Positions 50,117 to 58,311 of a DNA stretch of 64,000 nucleotides are shown one piece after another. Numbering within the stretch: the stretch's first letter is position 1; each line of letters begins with the position of its first letter. The notes beneath the pieces are model-generated. The model was not told the DNA's origin. It searched no databases and saw only the letters and a program-made list of their open reading frames with translations. The stretch is taken from assembly GCF_004345665.1 (NCBI RefSeq), contig NZ_SLWR01000008.1, positions 124,001 to 188,000 on the forward strand, read 5' to 3'. This stretch comes from Kribbella antiqua (lineage in GTDB: Bacteria > Actinomycetota > Actinomycetes > Propionibacteriales > Kribbellaceae). The position numbers were made by a program, and so were the translations under genes.

Positions 50117-51736
50117 GTGGGCGGTTCGGTGAGTACCGAATCGAGCGTGGCGGCTGATACTGGTCTGGTGGACGGGGTAGCGGAGGCCAGGAGTGCCTAT
50201 GAGGCGCGGGCCTGGTCTCGTGCGTTTGAGCTGTACGGCGCCGCGGGTGAACTGGACGCCGACGACCTCGACCGGTACGCGATCGCGGCGATGCTGGCGG
50301 GGCGGATGGACGAGTACTACGCCATCAGGGAGCGCGCGTACGAGCAGCAGCTAGCCCAGGGGGACCTGCTCGGCGCGGCTGGCGCGGCGCTCTGGGCGGG
50401 GATGCAGCGGATGGCTTCCGGCGACGTGGTCGTCGGTGGCGGCTGGCTGTCGCGCGCCGCACGGCTGATCGAGGAGGACGGCACCGACTCGATACCCGCG
50501 GCCGTCCTGGGCATGAGCCGGGCGTTCACAGTCGACGACCTCGAGCAGGCGGTGGCTATCAGCGCTGAGGCGGTCGCCGCTGGCCGGCGGCTCGGCAGCA
50601 GCGATCTGGTCGGCCTGGCATTGCACCAGCAGGGCCTGCTGCTACTCCAGTCCGGTCGTACGGCGGACGGCCTGGCGAAGCTCGACGAGGCCATGGTCGA
50701 GCTGAACTCCGGCTCGCTCTCGCCGATGGTGACCGGCATCGTGTACTGCGGTGCAATCTCCGGCTGCTGGACGGTGTACGAGCTCACCCGCGCCACCGAG
50801 TGGACCGCCGCGATGACCCGCTGGTGTGAGAGCCAGCCCGAGCTGGCCAACTTCACCGGCGAGTGCAAGGTACGACGTGCCGAGCTCAAGCAGTTGCGGG
50901 GCGCCTGGACCGATGCCCGTGCCGACTTGGCCCGGGTCAGCTCGGCAGATGTCGACGTCTGGGCGGCTGGTTGCGCGGCGTACGTACGCGGGAACCTCGA
51001 TCGGCTTCAGGGACGCTTCTCAGAGGCTGAGGAGTGCTTCTCCGAGTCAGGCCGGCTCGGCTACGACCCGCAGCCAGGGCTGGCGCTGCTGCGCCTGGCG
51101 CAGGGCAGTGTGGAGGCAGCTGCCGCGATGATCCGTCGCTGCCTGGCTGAGGGGCAGGACGATGCCAAGCGGGTGGAAGTCACCTACGCCGCGACCGAGA
51201 TCCTGCTGGTGGTAGGTGACACCGAAGCGGCCACCTGTGCGGCCGACGACCTAAACAAGCTGGCGGACAAGTGCCGCACCAGCATCGTGCACGCCCTGGA
51301 TGCCCAGGCGCAGACGATGCTCCGGCTCGCCGAGGGCCGGCCGGACGCTGCGCTGACCCCGGCGCGGTCGGCGCTCCGCCGTTGGGTCGAGCTACACGCG
51401 CCGTACCAGGAAGCACGTACGCGTCTGCTGATCGCGGATGCCTGCCGGGCGCTCGGCGACACCGAGTCGGCAGAGCGCGAGTCGGTGACAGCTGCGCAGC
51501 TGTTCGAGCAGCTTGGCGCCGTACCGGATCTCAAGCTTGACCACCAGCTGCTCTCTCCGCGTGAGGTCGAAGTACTGCGACTTGTCGCGACAGGTGCGAC
51601 CAATCGCGCTATCGCGGCCCGCCTGGTGCTGAGTGAGCGGACTGTCGACCGGCACGTGAGCAACATCTTCACCAAGCTGGGTGTTTCGTCCCGGTCCGCG
51701 GCAACGGCGTACGGCCTCGAACACAAGCTGGTCTGA
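50117..51736 (+). CDS. LuxR-family regulator with TPR-like domain
   Basis: 539 residues from GTG 50117 (ggaggggtc upstream). No ATPase motif: residues 20-460 are TPR-like helical pairs (for example ALHQQGLLLLQSGRTADGLAKLDEAM and AAGCAAYVRGNLDRLQGRFSEAEECF). The LuxR HTH is at the end: LSPREVEVLRLVATGATNRAIAARLVLSERTVDRHVSNIF. The next gene, a flavoprotein, is 96 bp downstream with a strong palindrome between them, a probable target (inference). Confidence 0.9.
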   Translation: MGGSVSTESSVAADTGLVDGVAEARSAYEARAWSRAFELYGAAGELDADDLDRYAIAAMLAGRMDEYYAIRERAYEQQLAQGDLLGAAGAALWAGMQRMASGDVVVGGGWLSRAARLIEEDGTDSIPAAVLGMSRAFTVDDLEQAVAISAEAVAAGRRLGSSDLVGLALHQQGLLLLQSGRTADGLAKLDEAMVELNSGSLSPMVTGIVYCGAISGCWTVYELTRATEWTAAMTRWCESQPELANFTGECKVRRAELKQLRGAWTDARADLARVSSADVDVWAAGCAAYVRGNLDRLQGRFSEAEECFSESGRLGYDPQPGLALLRLAQGSVEAAAAMIRRCLAEGQDDAKRVEVTYAATEILLVVGDTEAATCAADDLNKLADKCRTSIVHALDAQAQTMLRLAEGRPDAALTPARSALRRWVELHAPYQEARTRLLIADACRALGDTESAERESVTAAQLFEQLGAVPDLKLDHQLLSPREVEVLRLVATGATNRAIAARLVLSERTVDRHVSNIFTKLGVSSRSAATAYGLEHKLV

Positions 51737-51747
51737 CAGGTACCCAG

Positions 51748-51772
51748 TCACCCACTACCGGCGGTTGGGTGA
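51748..51772. promoter_or_regulatory. Palindrome upstream of the flavoprotein gene
   Basis: TCACCCA-ct-ACCG-g-CGGT-TGGGTGA: 11 matched positions per arm interrupted by two bases on the left. It lies 12 bp behind the LuxR stop and 60 bp before the flavoprotein start. It may be a regulator-binding site or a terminator for the luxR gene. Confidence 0.5.
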
Positions 51773-51832
51773 TTTCACCGACGCGGCGCCGACGCTCGCG
51801 CTCCTACCTTCGACACAACCGAAGGAGGGGCT

Positions 51833-52921
51833 ATGCAGTACGAAACAGTAGTGATCGGGGCCGGACAGGCTGGTCTGTCAGCCGGCTACCACCTCGCCCA
51901 GCGCGGCGAGCCGTTCGTGATTCTGGACGCGGCGGACCGAGTCGGGGGATCGTGGCTCAACCGCTGGGACTCGCTCGCACTCTTCACACCGGCCATACGG
52001 GACAGCCTGCCTGGCGCCGAGTTCGGCGGCGGCTACACGTTCCCGTCACGGGAAGAGCTGCTCAGCTATCTGGAGCGGTACGCCGAGCAGTTCGAACTGC
52101 CGGTACGCCTCGGAGTGCATGTGGACGGGCTGTTCCGCGAGGGCGAAGGTTTCCGGGTGACCGCCGGCTCGGAGTCGTTTCTCACCCGCAACGTCATCCT
52201 GGCGACCGGTGCACACCGCGTGCCGAAGATCCCGGCCTTCGCCGGCGAACTGTCGCCGGACATCGTGCAGCTGCACTCGGCCGACTACCGCAACCCCGGT
52301 CAGCTGCAGCCGGGCACGGTGCTCATCGTCGGCGCCGGGAACTCGGGTGCCGAGATCGGGGTCGAGGTCGGCAAGACGCACAAGGTGCTGCTGGCCGGCC
52401 GCAACGTCGGCTACCTGCCGATCGAGATGCGTGGCTGGCAGGGAAAGCTGACGTTCCCGGTAATCTGGTGGGTCTGGGAGCACATCCTGACCGAGAAGAA
52501 GAAGCCGGGCCGCAAGGTGCAGGCCGAGGCGCTCGAGGGCCACGGCGAGCTCCTGATCCGGCAGAAGGAGAAGGACCTGCTGGCGGTCGGGATCGAGCGC
52601 ATCGCCCGCATTGCCGGCGTGGTCGACGGCGTCCCGCAAACCGAGGACGGCGACCTGGTGGACGTAGCGAACGTCATCTGGTGCACGGGCTTCAAGTCCG
52701 ACTTCGCCTGGGTCGACCTGCCAGGCTTGGACTCGTCGGGGCGGCTCGCCAGCGAGCGTGGCTGCGTGACCGGGCAGCCCGGGCTCTATGTACTGGGCCA
52801 GGAGTTCCAGTACATGTTCAACTCGCACACGATCGGTGGCGTCGGCAAGGATGCGGCGTACGTCGTCCGCGACCTCAGTCGGCGGGCCCCGGCCCGGGAG
52901 CTTGACCTCAAGTCAAGTTGA
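51833..52921 (+). CDS. FAD/NAD(P)-dependent flavoprotein monooxygenase (CzcO-like)
   Basis: 362 residues. N-terminal FAD Rossmann motif VVIGAGQAGLSAGYHL, then LDAADRVGGSWLNRWDSL, ILATGAHRVPKIPAF, second nucleotide-binding motif VLIVGAGNSGAEIGVEVG, and the ATG-like VIWCTGFKSDFAWVDLP. It matches the class of putative flavin monooxygenases called CzcO. Start ATG 51833 has gaaggagggg. Physiological substrate unknown. Followed by a SnoaL-like gene that it may be co-transcribed with. Confidence 0.9.
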   Translation: MQYETVVIGAGQAGLSAGYHLAQRGEPFVILDAADRVGGSWLNRWDSLALFTPAIRDSLPGAEFGGGYTFPSREELLSYLERYAEQFELPVRLGVHVDGLFREGEGFRVTAGSESFLTRNVILATGAHRVPKIPAFAGELSPDIVQLHSADYRNPGQLQPGTVLIVGAGNSGAEIGVEVGKTHKVLLAGRNVGYLPIEMRGWQGKLTFPVIWWVWEHILTEKKKPGRKVQAEALEGHGELLIRQKEKDLLAVGIERIARIAGVVDGVPQTEDGDLVDVANVIWCTGFKSDFAWVDLPGLDSSGRLASERGCVTGQPGLYVLGQEFQYMFNSHTIGGVGKDAAYVVRDLSRRAPARELDLKSS

Positions 52922-52939
52922 ACTTGCACGATCTGGGGC

Positions 52940-53368
52940 ATGAAGATCGAAGGTCAGATCCCTGGTCAAGCCGATGTCGACGCGATCCTGGCGCTGGTCG
53001 ACGCCGTTCAAGAGGCCCAGAGCAACGAAGACGTGGAAGCCTTCGTTGCTCTGTTCCGCAAGGACGCGTTGTGGGTGACGGGACACGGCAAGCGTCTCTA
53101 CGGTCGCGACACCATTGCCGAGTTCACCAGTCGCGTGTTGCCTGGGGCAACGAAGGATTCGTACGCCAGCTACGTCCCGGACCACCTGCTGTTCGTCCGC
53201 CCCGACATCGCGGTGGTCAACGTCAACCAGACCTACGCGCGCCGGGTCGGCTCGACCGCCGAACTGCCGGTCGAACACGGCAGCCCGGTCTACTTCCTCG
53301 CCAAGGACGACGACACCTGGCGGATCGCAGCCGCCCAGAACACCGTCGTCGTACCGTCAAACAGCTAG
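52940..53368 (+). CDS. SnoaL-like / SgcJ-EcaC-family protein
   Basis: 142 residues. Helix ADVDAILALVDAVQEAQSNEDVEAFVALFRKDALWVTGHGKRLYGRDTIAEF: the first helices and strand of the NTF2/SnoaL fold, then HLLFVRPDIAVVNVNQTYARRV and VYFLAKDDDTWRIAAAQNT. The length and final WRIAAAQNT strand match the SgcJ/EcaC group. Catalytic activity is not determinable. It overlaps the convergent monooxygenase gene at the 3' end by 12 bp. Confidence 0.85.
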   Translation: MKIEGQIPGQADVDAILALVDAVQEAQSNEDVEAFVALFRKDALWVTGHGKRLYGRDTIAEFTSRVLPGATKDSYASYVPDHLLFVRPDIAVVNVNQTYARRVGSTAELPVEHGSPVYFLAKDDDTWRIAAAQNTVVVPSNS

Positions 53369-53677
53369 TTCGCCCAATTCGGACCAGTCGTCCTGGGGGA
53401 GTTTGAAGTTGACGATGCGAGGAGTCTCGACCAGGCACGGCGGGAGCGTCTGCTGGGCGGCTTTGAAGTGGGCCGAGGTGACGTGGGCGGAGGCGGCGTC
53501 GTCGTCGGCGAAGGCTTCGACCAGAACGTACTCGTCGGTGTCGTCGATCGAGCGGGACCAGTCGAACCACAGGCAGCCCGGCTCCGCGCGAGTCGCCTTG
53601 GTGAAGTCGGCGGCGATGGACGGCCAGTTCGAGGCGTGTTCGGGACGGACGCGGAACTTGGCGGTGATGAAGATCAT
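53357..53677 (-). CDS. Antibiotic biosynthesis monooxygenase (ABM) domain protein
   Basis: 106 residues from ATG 53677 (ggaggttgctgctc upstream). ABM ferredoxin-like fold: MIFITAKFRVRPEHASNWPSIAADFTKATRAEPGCLWFDWSRS, then DEYVLVEAFADDDAASAHVTSAHF. Small cofactor-free members of this family are quinol monooxygenase or heme-degrading type; the conserved W..S.. and HVTS.HF are present, the substrate unknown. Convergent with the SnoaL-like gene. Confidence 0.88.
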   Translation of the reverse strand: MIFITAKFRVRPEHASNWPSIAADFTKATRAEPGCLWFDWSRSIDDTDEYVLVEAFADDDAASAHVTSAHFKAAQQTLPPCLVETPRIVNFKLPQDDWSELGELAV

Positions 53678-53813
53678 GAGCAGCAACCTCCGATAGGCAA
53701 CAGTCCCGATGCTAGTGCCCATCCCGCATCGCCTTCAGTACGCCGCAAGCCTCCGCCGAGACGGTGAGGTCGCGCCAGGTGGTCAGCGCCGGGATGGTCG
53801 GCGGCTGGGATTG

Positions 53814-54797
53814 TCAGCGCAGGGTGAAGCCGGTGCCGAGGGGGTCGCGGGGGTCGAGGGTGAACGTGGCGGTGCCGGTGCGGTACGCCGCGCCCTCGAC
53901 CTCGGTGACAACCCCGCCGGCCACCTCCTCGACCACCCGCCCGAGGAACGTCGTACCGACGATCGACTCATGCCGCAGCACCTGACCAGGCCCGATTCGC
54001 CCCTCGTCGTACAGCAGCGCAAGCCGCGCCGACGTACCCGAGCCACAAGGTGACCGGTCCACCTCGCCATCCGCGAAGACGGCGACGTTCCGCTGATGCG
54101 GACCAGCCGCGCCCTGTCCGAGATCGTCGTACAGAATCGTCCCGTAGAGACCGCTCAGCCGTGGATCCGTCGGATGCACGGTCTGCGAGTCCAGCGCCCA
54201 CTTGATCTCACGCCCGACCGCGATCAAATCGACATAGTTGGAAGGCGTCACCGACAGCCCGACCGACGACGCCGCGACCGAGGCGTAATACGCGCCCCCG
54301 AAACTGATATCCGCCTGCACCTCGCCACGCGAGGTCGACACCGGCACGCCACGACGATCGACGTACGACGGAACGTTGCGAAAGGCAACCCTGTCGACCG
54401 CACCACCAGAACAGGTGACCCGGGCAACGACTCGTCCGGACGGCACGTCGATCACGACCTCCGTATCCCCATCGGCCGGAGCCGGAACTCTTCCGCTCTC
54501 GACCGCCCAGGTGCCCAAGGCAATCGTCCCGTGTCCGCAAGCGGTTGAGTATCCGTCCTTGTGCCAGAACAGCACACCGAGGTGCGCGCCATCGTCGTTG
54601 CCCGGCACAACGAAGCCGCCGTACATGTCCGCGTGCCCACGCGGCTCGTTCACCAGTAGTTGCCGGATCGCGTCAACGTCCGCGGAGCCCATCGCGTACT
54701 CACGCCGCTCAGCCACCGTCGTACCGCGGATCTCCGGGAAACCCTCGGTCACGATCCGGAAAGGCTCGCCCGCTGTGTGGTAATCGGTCACGTTCAT
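53814..54797 (-). CDS. Proline racemase-family enzyme, probably 4-hydroxyproline 2-epimerase
   Basis: 327 residues. Both catalytic Cys of the family are present: DGYSTACGHGTIALGT (about residue 88) and RSPCGSGTSARLAL (about 235), which supports a racemase or epimerase over trans-3-hydroxyproline dehydratase, where one Cys is replaced. Also GGFVVPGNDDGAHLGVLFWHK and TGTATFTLDPRDPLG. The ATG overlaps the stop of the response regulator (ATGA), placing it in the same message as a two-component system. Confidence 0.88.
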   Translation of the reverse strand: MNVTDYHTAGEPFRIVTEGFPEIRGTTVAERREYAMGSADVDAIRQLLVNEPRGHADMYGGFVVPGNDDGAHLGVLFWHKDGYSTACGHGTIALGTWAVESGRVPAPADGDTEVVIDVPSGRVVARVTCSGGAVDRVAFRNVPSYVDRRGVPVSTSRGEVQADISFGGAYYASVAASSVGLSVTPSNYVDLIAVGREIKWALDSQTVHPTDPRLSGLYGTILYDDLGQGAAGPHQRNVAVFADGEVDRSPCGSGTSARLALLYDEGRIGPGQVLRHESIVGTTFLGRVVEEVAGGVVTEVEGAAYRTGTATFTLDPRDPLGTGFTLR

Positions 54798-55441
54798 GAA
54801 AGCCCCAGATACGTCAGGACGGCGAGCACGCGGCGATTGTTGCTGTCGTCATCGGTGAGGCCGAGCTTGCCGAACAGCGACGTCGTGTACTTGCTGATGG
54901 CACTGTCACTGAGGAAGAGCCGTTGCCCGATCGCCTGATTCGACAGACCTTCGGCCATCAGGCTGAGTACGTCGTGCTCGCGCTCGGTCAGCCGGTCGAG
55001 TCGCCGGTTCGACGAGCCGCTGGACAACAGCTTGCTGATGACCGCCGGGTCCATGGCAGTCCCACCGGCCGCGACACGCTCCAGCGCGTCGATGAACTGA
55101 TCGGCGTCGAAAACGCTCTCCTTGAGCAGATAGCCGATGCCCCCAGCGCCGTCGGCCAGCAGCTCCCGCGCGTACAACTGCTCGACATGCTGGGACAGAA
55201 TCAGAACCGGCAAGCCAGGCACCTCGCGCCGAGCGGCCAGCGCGGCTCGCAGGCCCTCGTCAGACTGACTCGGCGGCATCCGTACGTCGATGACGGCAAC
55301 GTCCGGCCGCCACTTGAGCAGGGCGTCGACCGTCTCTGGCCCGGTGCTTGCGGTCGCCACGACTTCGTGTCCGTAGGCCTCGATGAGACGGACCATTCCG
55401 TCCCGCAGGAGATAGAGGTCTTCGGCTACAACGATTCGCAT
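54794..55441 (-). CDS. NarL-type response regulator of the kinase-epimerase operon
   Basis: 215 residues. Receiver domain: VVAEDLYLLRDGMVRLIEAYG, phospho-acceptor Asp in PDVAVIDVRMPP, Lys in GYLLKESV. LuxR HTH: LTEREHDVLSLMAEGLSNQAIGQRLFLSDSAISKYTTSLFGKLGL. Overlaps the sensor kinase gene by 16 bp and the downstream epimerase by 4 bp, so the three are translated together. Confidence 0.93.
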   Translation of the reverse strand: MRIVVAEDLYLLRDGMVRLIEAYGHEVVATASTGPETVDALLKWRPDVAVIDVRMPPSQSDEGLRAALAARREVPGLPVLILSQHVEQLYARELLADGAGGIGYLLKESVFDADQFIDALERVAAGGTAMDPAVISKLLSSGSSNRRLDRLTEREHDVLSLMAEGLSNQAIGQRLFLSDSAISKYTTSLFGKLGLTDDDSNNRRVLAVLTYLGLS

Positions 55442-56649
55442 GGCACCGTCATCTTCGCACGAGTCGGCCCGCCGGCCGGGCTGCTGACCTCCAGAGTGCC
55501 GTCGAACGCGGCGAGCCTCCGCCGCAGCCCCGCGAGGCCGCCCGCCGCACTCACCTCCGCGCCACCCCGACCGTTGTCTTCGACTTCTACGACTATGGCG
55601 ACGTCGTCCAGCGCGATGGAAATGTGAGCCTGGGTCGCGTGCGCGTGCTTGACCGCGTTGGTCAGCAGTTCGGCGGTTCCGAAGTACACGGCGGACTCGA
55701 TCGGCGGATCCAGACGCAGCTCACCCTCAGCAGTGACGGCCGTCTCGACCGGGCAGTCCATGGCCAGCGCGCGTACGGCGTCGACCAGCCCCCGCTCGTT
55801 CAGCACCGGCGGGTTGATGCCGCGGACCAGCTCGCGCAGCTCCGACAACGAACTGGCGGCTCCGACTCGCGCCTCGCGCAGCAGCGCCTTGGCCTGGCGC
55901 GGGTCGGTCTCCATCAGCTTCTCCGCGGTCGCCAGCGAGAGTCCGAGCGCGACCAGGCGTGCCTGCGCGCCGTCGTGCAGATCCCGCTCGATCCGGCGGA
56001 TCTCGGCGGCCTGCGCGACCGTCGCGTCGGCCCGCTGCGCGGTCAGCTCATCGACCCGATCCGCCAGCGCCATCGCCGGCGTCGGCCGCAGGAAGCGTAC
56101 GGCGACCGGCGCGAACACTCGCCAGGCGTACGGCGCACTCGCTACGGCCACGACTGCTCCGATCGCGCCGAGCAGCGGCTCTGACTGGGAGAAGCCGAGG
56201 ACGGCGGTCACGACTCCGGCGGGCGGAACTGCCGCGGCCAGGCCGGCGGTGACTGCGAGGATCGCCGTGAACCTCAGGTCACGCCAGTTCGCGGGATCCT
56301 TCCAGCGCACCCGCATCGCCAGATCCTTCTCCGCATCCCGGCGACTGCGCTCGTACGAATAGCCGTTCCACCAGTAGCCGGTGGACAGTTGCGTCACCGC
56401 CCCGGGCTCCCGATAACCGGCGAGGATGACCGTGCCTGTCCAGCGGGCGACGAGGGAGCGAGCGATCCGGCAGACCGGCCGGGCCAGCAGGAGAGTGCCG
56501 ACGCAGACCCACACCAGCGGTGCGATCCACGTCCACGGGTTCCGCCACCAGATCGCCAAGCCCACGCCGGCAGCCCAAACGGCGGGCACCAGCATGCTGA
56601 CGACCAGCACCACACATGCCCGGACGAACCCCACGAAAACGTTCACCAC
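55426..56649 (-). CDS. Sensor histidine kinase (HisKA_3, NarX/DesK type)
   Basis: 407 residues. Start at GTG 56649 because aggagggttt lies 9 nt upstream; a longer frame to 56766 lacks a site. Three or four N-terminal membrane segments (for example VNVFVGFVRACVVLVVSMLVPA, AAGVGLAIWW, IAPLVWVCVGTLLLA, then FTAILAVTAGLAAAVPPAG). A DUF-type ELxR region precedes the HisKA_3 box IERDLHDGAQARLVALGL, with its phospho-His, and the HATPase has VYFGTAELLTNAVKHAHA and VVEVEDNGRGGA. It partners the response regulator downstream. Confidence 0.9.
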   Translation of the reverse strand: MVNVFVGFVRACVVLVVSMLVPAVWAAGVGLAIWWRNPWTWIAPLVWVCVGTLLLARPVCRIARSLVARWTGTVILAGYREPGAVTQLSTGYWWNGYSYERSRRDAEKDLAMRVRWKDPANWRDLRFTAILAVTAGLAAAVPPAGVVTAVLGFSQSEPLLGAIGAVVAVASAPYAWRVFAPVAVRFLRPTPAMALADRVDELTAQRADATVAQAAEIRRIERDLHDGAQARLVALGLSLATAEKLMETDPRQAKALLREARVGAASSLSELRELVRGINPPVLNERGLVDAVRALAMDCPVETAVTAEGELRLDPPIESAVYFGTAELLTNAVKHAHATQAHISIALDDVAIVVEVEDNGRGGAEVSAAGGLAGLRRRLAAFDGTLEVSSPAGGPTRAKMTVPCESL

Positions 56650-56851
56650 CGGAAAAACCCTCCTAGCTACTGTCAGTAAGTTCACTGTGCACCAACCGGA
56701 ACGCGAAATCCGCCAGATCGGCAGAGGAGTGGGGCTAGCCCCACCCAACCGTGCATCCAGCCCCACGCCAGACAGACGTCAGCCGCTGTCGCCCGGGATG
56801 GGCAGCAGCGGCTGACGTTTGCTTCTGGAGCGCCTGAAGAGGTGAGCAGGT

Positions 56852-57061
56852 TCAGGCGGCTTGCGGAACGCGGGTGCGGTTCTTCTGCGCCCAGACCGCC
56901 CGGCGCAGCTTGGCCTTGTCCGGGTAGCCGGCGGCTCGGCCGATCATGTAGACGTCGTGACTGCGCATGTTGACCATGCCCGCGACGTACCAGACCGGGC
57001 TTCCCTCGGCCAGCATGGTGACGATCATCGTGGTGACGGTGGTGTCGGTGGTGGTGTTCAT
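56852..57061 (-). CDS. Small protein with helix-turn-helix-like C-terminus
   Basis: 69 residues from ATG 57061, with the strong site aaaggagagggtc. Thr-rich N-terminus, then SPVWYVAGMVNMRSHDVYMIGRAAGYPDKAKLRRAVWAQKNRT: two helices with a basic end that could be DNA-binding. No family recognised. Lies alone between the kinase operon and the repeats at 57161-57318. Confidence 0.65.
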   Translation of the reverse strand: MNTTTDTTVTTMIVTMLAEGSPVWYVAGMVNMRSHDVYMIGRAAGYPDKAKLRRAVWAQKNRTRVPQAA

Positions 57062-57160
57062 TCTGACCCTCTCCTTTGGTCGCTCTTACTGATACGTCGG
57101 ACCAGCGGAGCCGGATTCGACATCACCTCGACAAGTTTTTTGCGCGGATTTTCCCGGGCT

Positions 57161-57318
57161 CCGGAGCAGGCCGTCGTACGCCGAAGCCGCCTCTCCGGCG
57201 CAGGCCGTCGTACGCCGGATCCGACCGCCGTACGCCGGATCCGACCGCCGTACGGCGATTCCGGACCAGACCGGCGGCGGAAGAACTCCCGGCGCAACAG
57301 ACCCGGCGGCGGAAGAAC
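57161..57318. repeat. Short direct repeats upstream of the small HTH-like gene
   Basis: Three families: CCGG.GCAGGCCGTCGTACG at 57161 and 57195 (34 bp apart); GTACGCCGGATCCGACCGCC twice in tandem at 57210-57249; CCGGCGGCGGAAGAAC at 57271 and 57303 (32 bp apart). They fill most of the 467-bp gene-free gap 57062-57528, which also has hairpins at 57365-57391 and 57396-57430. No gene seen. Confidence 0.65.
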
Positions 57319-57364
57319 CCCGAGCAGCAGACTCGGCGGGCCGGCAACTGCCCCTGAACAACAG

Positions 57365-57391
57365 AGCGCCCCGATCGGAGATCGGGGCGCT
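57365..57391 (-). terminator. Terminator behind the ABC transporter operon
   Basis: 12-bp stem AGCGCCCCGATC / GATCGGGGCGCT with loop GGA; on the minus strand it lies after drrB-like stop 57529. A second hairpin, CGTGTGG-GTCCC / GGGAC-ct-CCACACG, is at 57396-57430 between that stop and this stem. Confidence 0.65.
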
Positions 57392-57528
57392 TGTCCGTGT
57401 GGGTCCCGGGGGGAGTGGGACCTCCACACGTTGGGGGGACCTCGACGGTAACCCCGGGGCGGGGTCATCACCGAATCGATTCGTCCTGCAGCGAACCACT
57501 CAAACGCCGAACGGTGCGAAAACTGCGC

Positions 57529-58302
57529 TCAGCGGCCAGTGCGGCGCCGGTACAACGATGTCGCCAGAACGACCGAAAACAGGAGCAGACCACAACACCA
57601 CGCCAGCGCGATCCAGCCGGCATTGCCCATCGGCGTTCCGATCAAGAAGCTGCGCACGGCCTCGACCGTCGGCGTGATCGGCTGATGCTCGCTGACCGGC
57701 CGCAACCAGGACGGCATTGTCTCGGGCGGCACGAACGCGCTGCTCAGATACGGCAGGAACAACATGAAGAAGCTCAGTGTGCTCGCCGACTCCACCGTCT
57801 TCGCGATCACCCCCAGCCCGGCGGCGAGCCACGAGAGCGCGACCACATACAGCAGCAGCAAACCGATTGCCGCCAGCCACTCGCCGGCGCTCGCCGTCGG
57901 CCGGAAGCCCATCGCCAGCGAGGCGAGGATGACGATCGCCGTCGACGCTGCGTTACGCGCGATACTCGCAGTAACATGCCCGGTCAGCACGGCGAAGCTG
58001 TGGATCGGCAGCGACCGCAGCCGGTCGATCATCCCGCTGGTCATGTCGTCGGTGACCGCCATCGCCGTCGACGCGGCGCCGTACCCGGTGGTGAGCAGCA
58101 GGATTCCCGGTACGACGTAGTTGACGTATTCCGTGCCGGTGTTGATCGCACCGCCGAAGACGTAGACGAACAGCGCCATCATCAACAACGGCAGCAGGAT
58201 CGCGGCGAACAGCGTGTCCAGATTGCGCCGGGCGAGCCGCACGCTGCGATCGATCATCGTGGCCGCATCGGTGAGCGCAGCACCTACTCCTTGATGTGAC
58301 AT
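57529..58302 (-). CDS. ABC-2 type transporter permease (DrrB-like)
   Basis: 257 residues (ggagatcgcg upstream). Six hydrophobic segments: LFAAILLPLLMMALFVYVFG, VVPGILLLTTGYGAASTAM, TAIVILASLAMGF, AIGLLLLYVVALSWLAAGLG, STLSFFMLFLPYLSSAFV, and AWCCGLLLFSVVLATSLY, with the DrrB-type LARRNLDTL start and the ExE-like MIDRLRSLPI loop. It pairs with the ATPase encoded 10 bp upstream to export a hydrophobic compound. Confidence 0.9.
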   Translation of the reverse strand: MSHQGVGAALTDAATMIDRSVRLARRNLDTLFAAILLPLLMMALFVYVFGGAINTGTEYVNYVVPGILLLTTGYGAASTAMAVTDDMTSGMIDRLRSLPIHSFAVLTGHVTASIARNAASTAIVILASLAMGFRPTASAGEWLAAIGLLLLYVVALSWLAAGLGVIAKTVESASTLSFFMLFLPYLSSAFVPPETMPSWLRPVSEHQPITPTVEAVRSFLIGTPMGNAGWIALAWCCGLLLFSVVLATSLYRRRTGR

Positions 58303-58311
58303 CGCGATCTC

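Noticed and set aside
53715..53813. Possible 3' fragment of a gene on the minus strand behind the epimerase
   Set aside because: About 30 codons ending ...AMRDGH look faintly coding, but they have no start or upstream frame and no recognised family.
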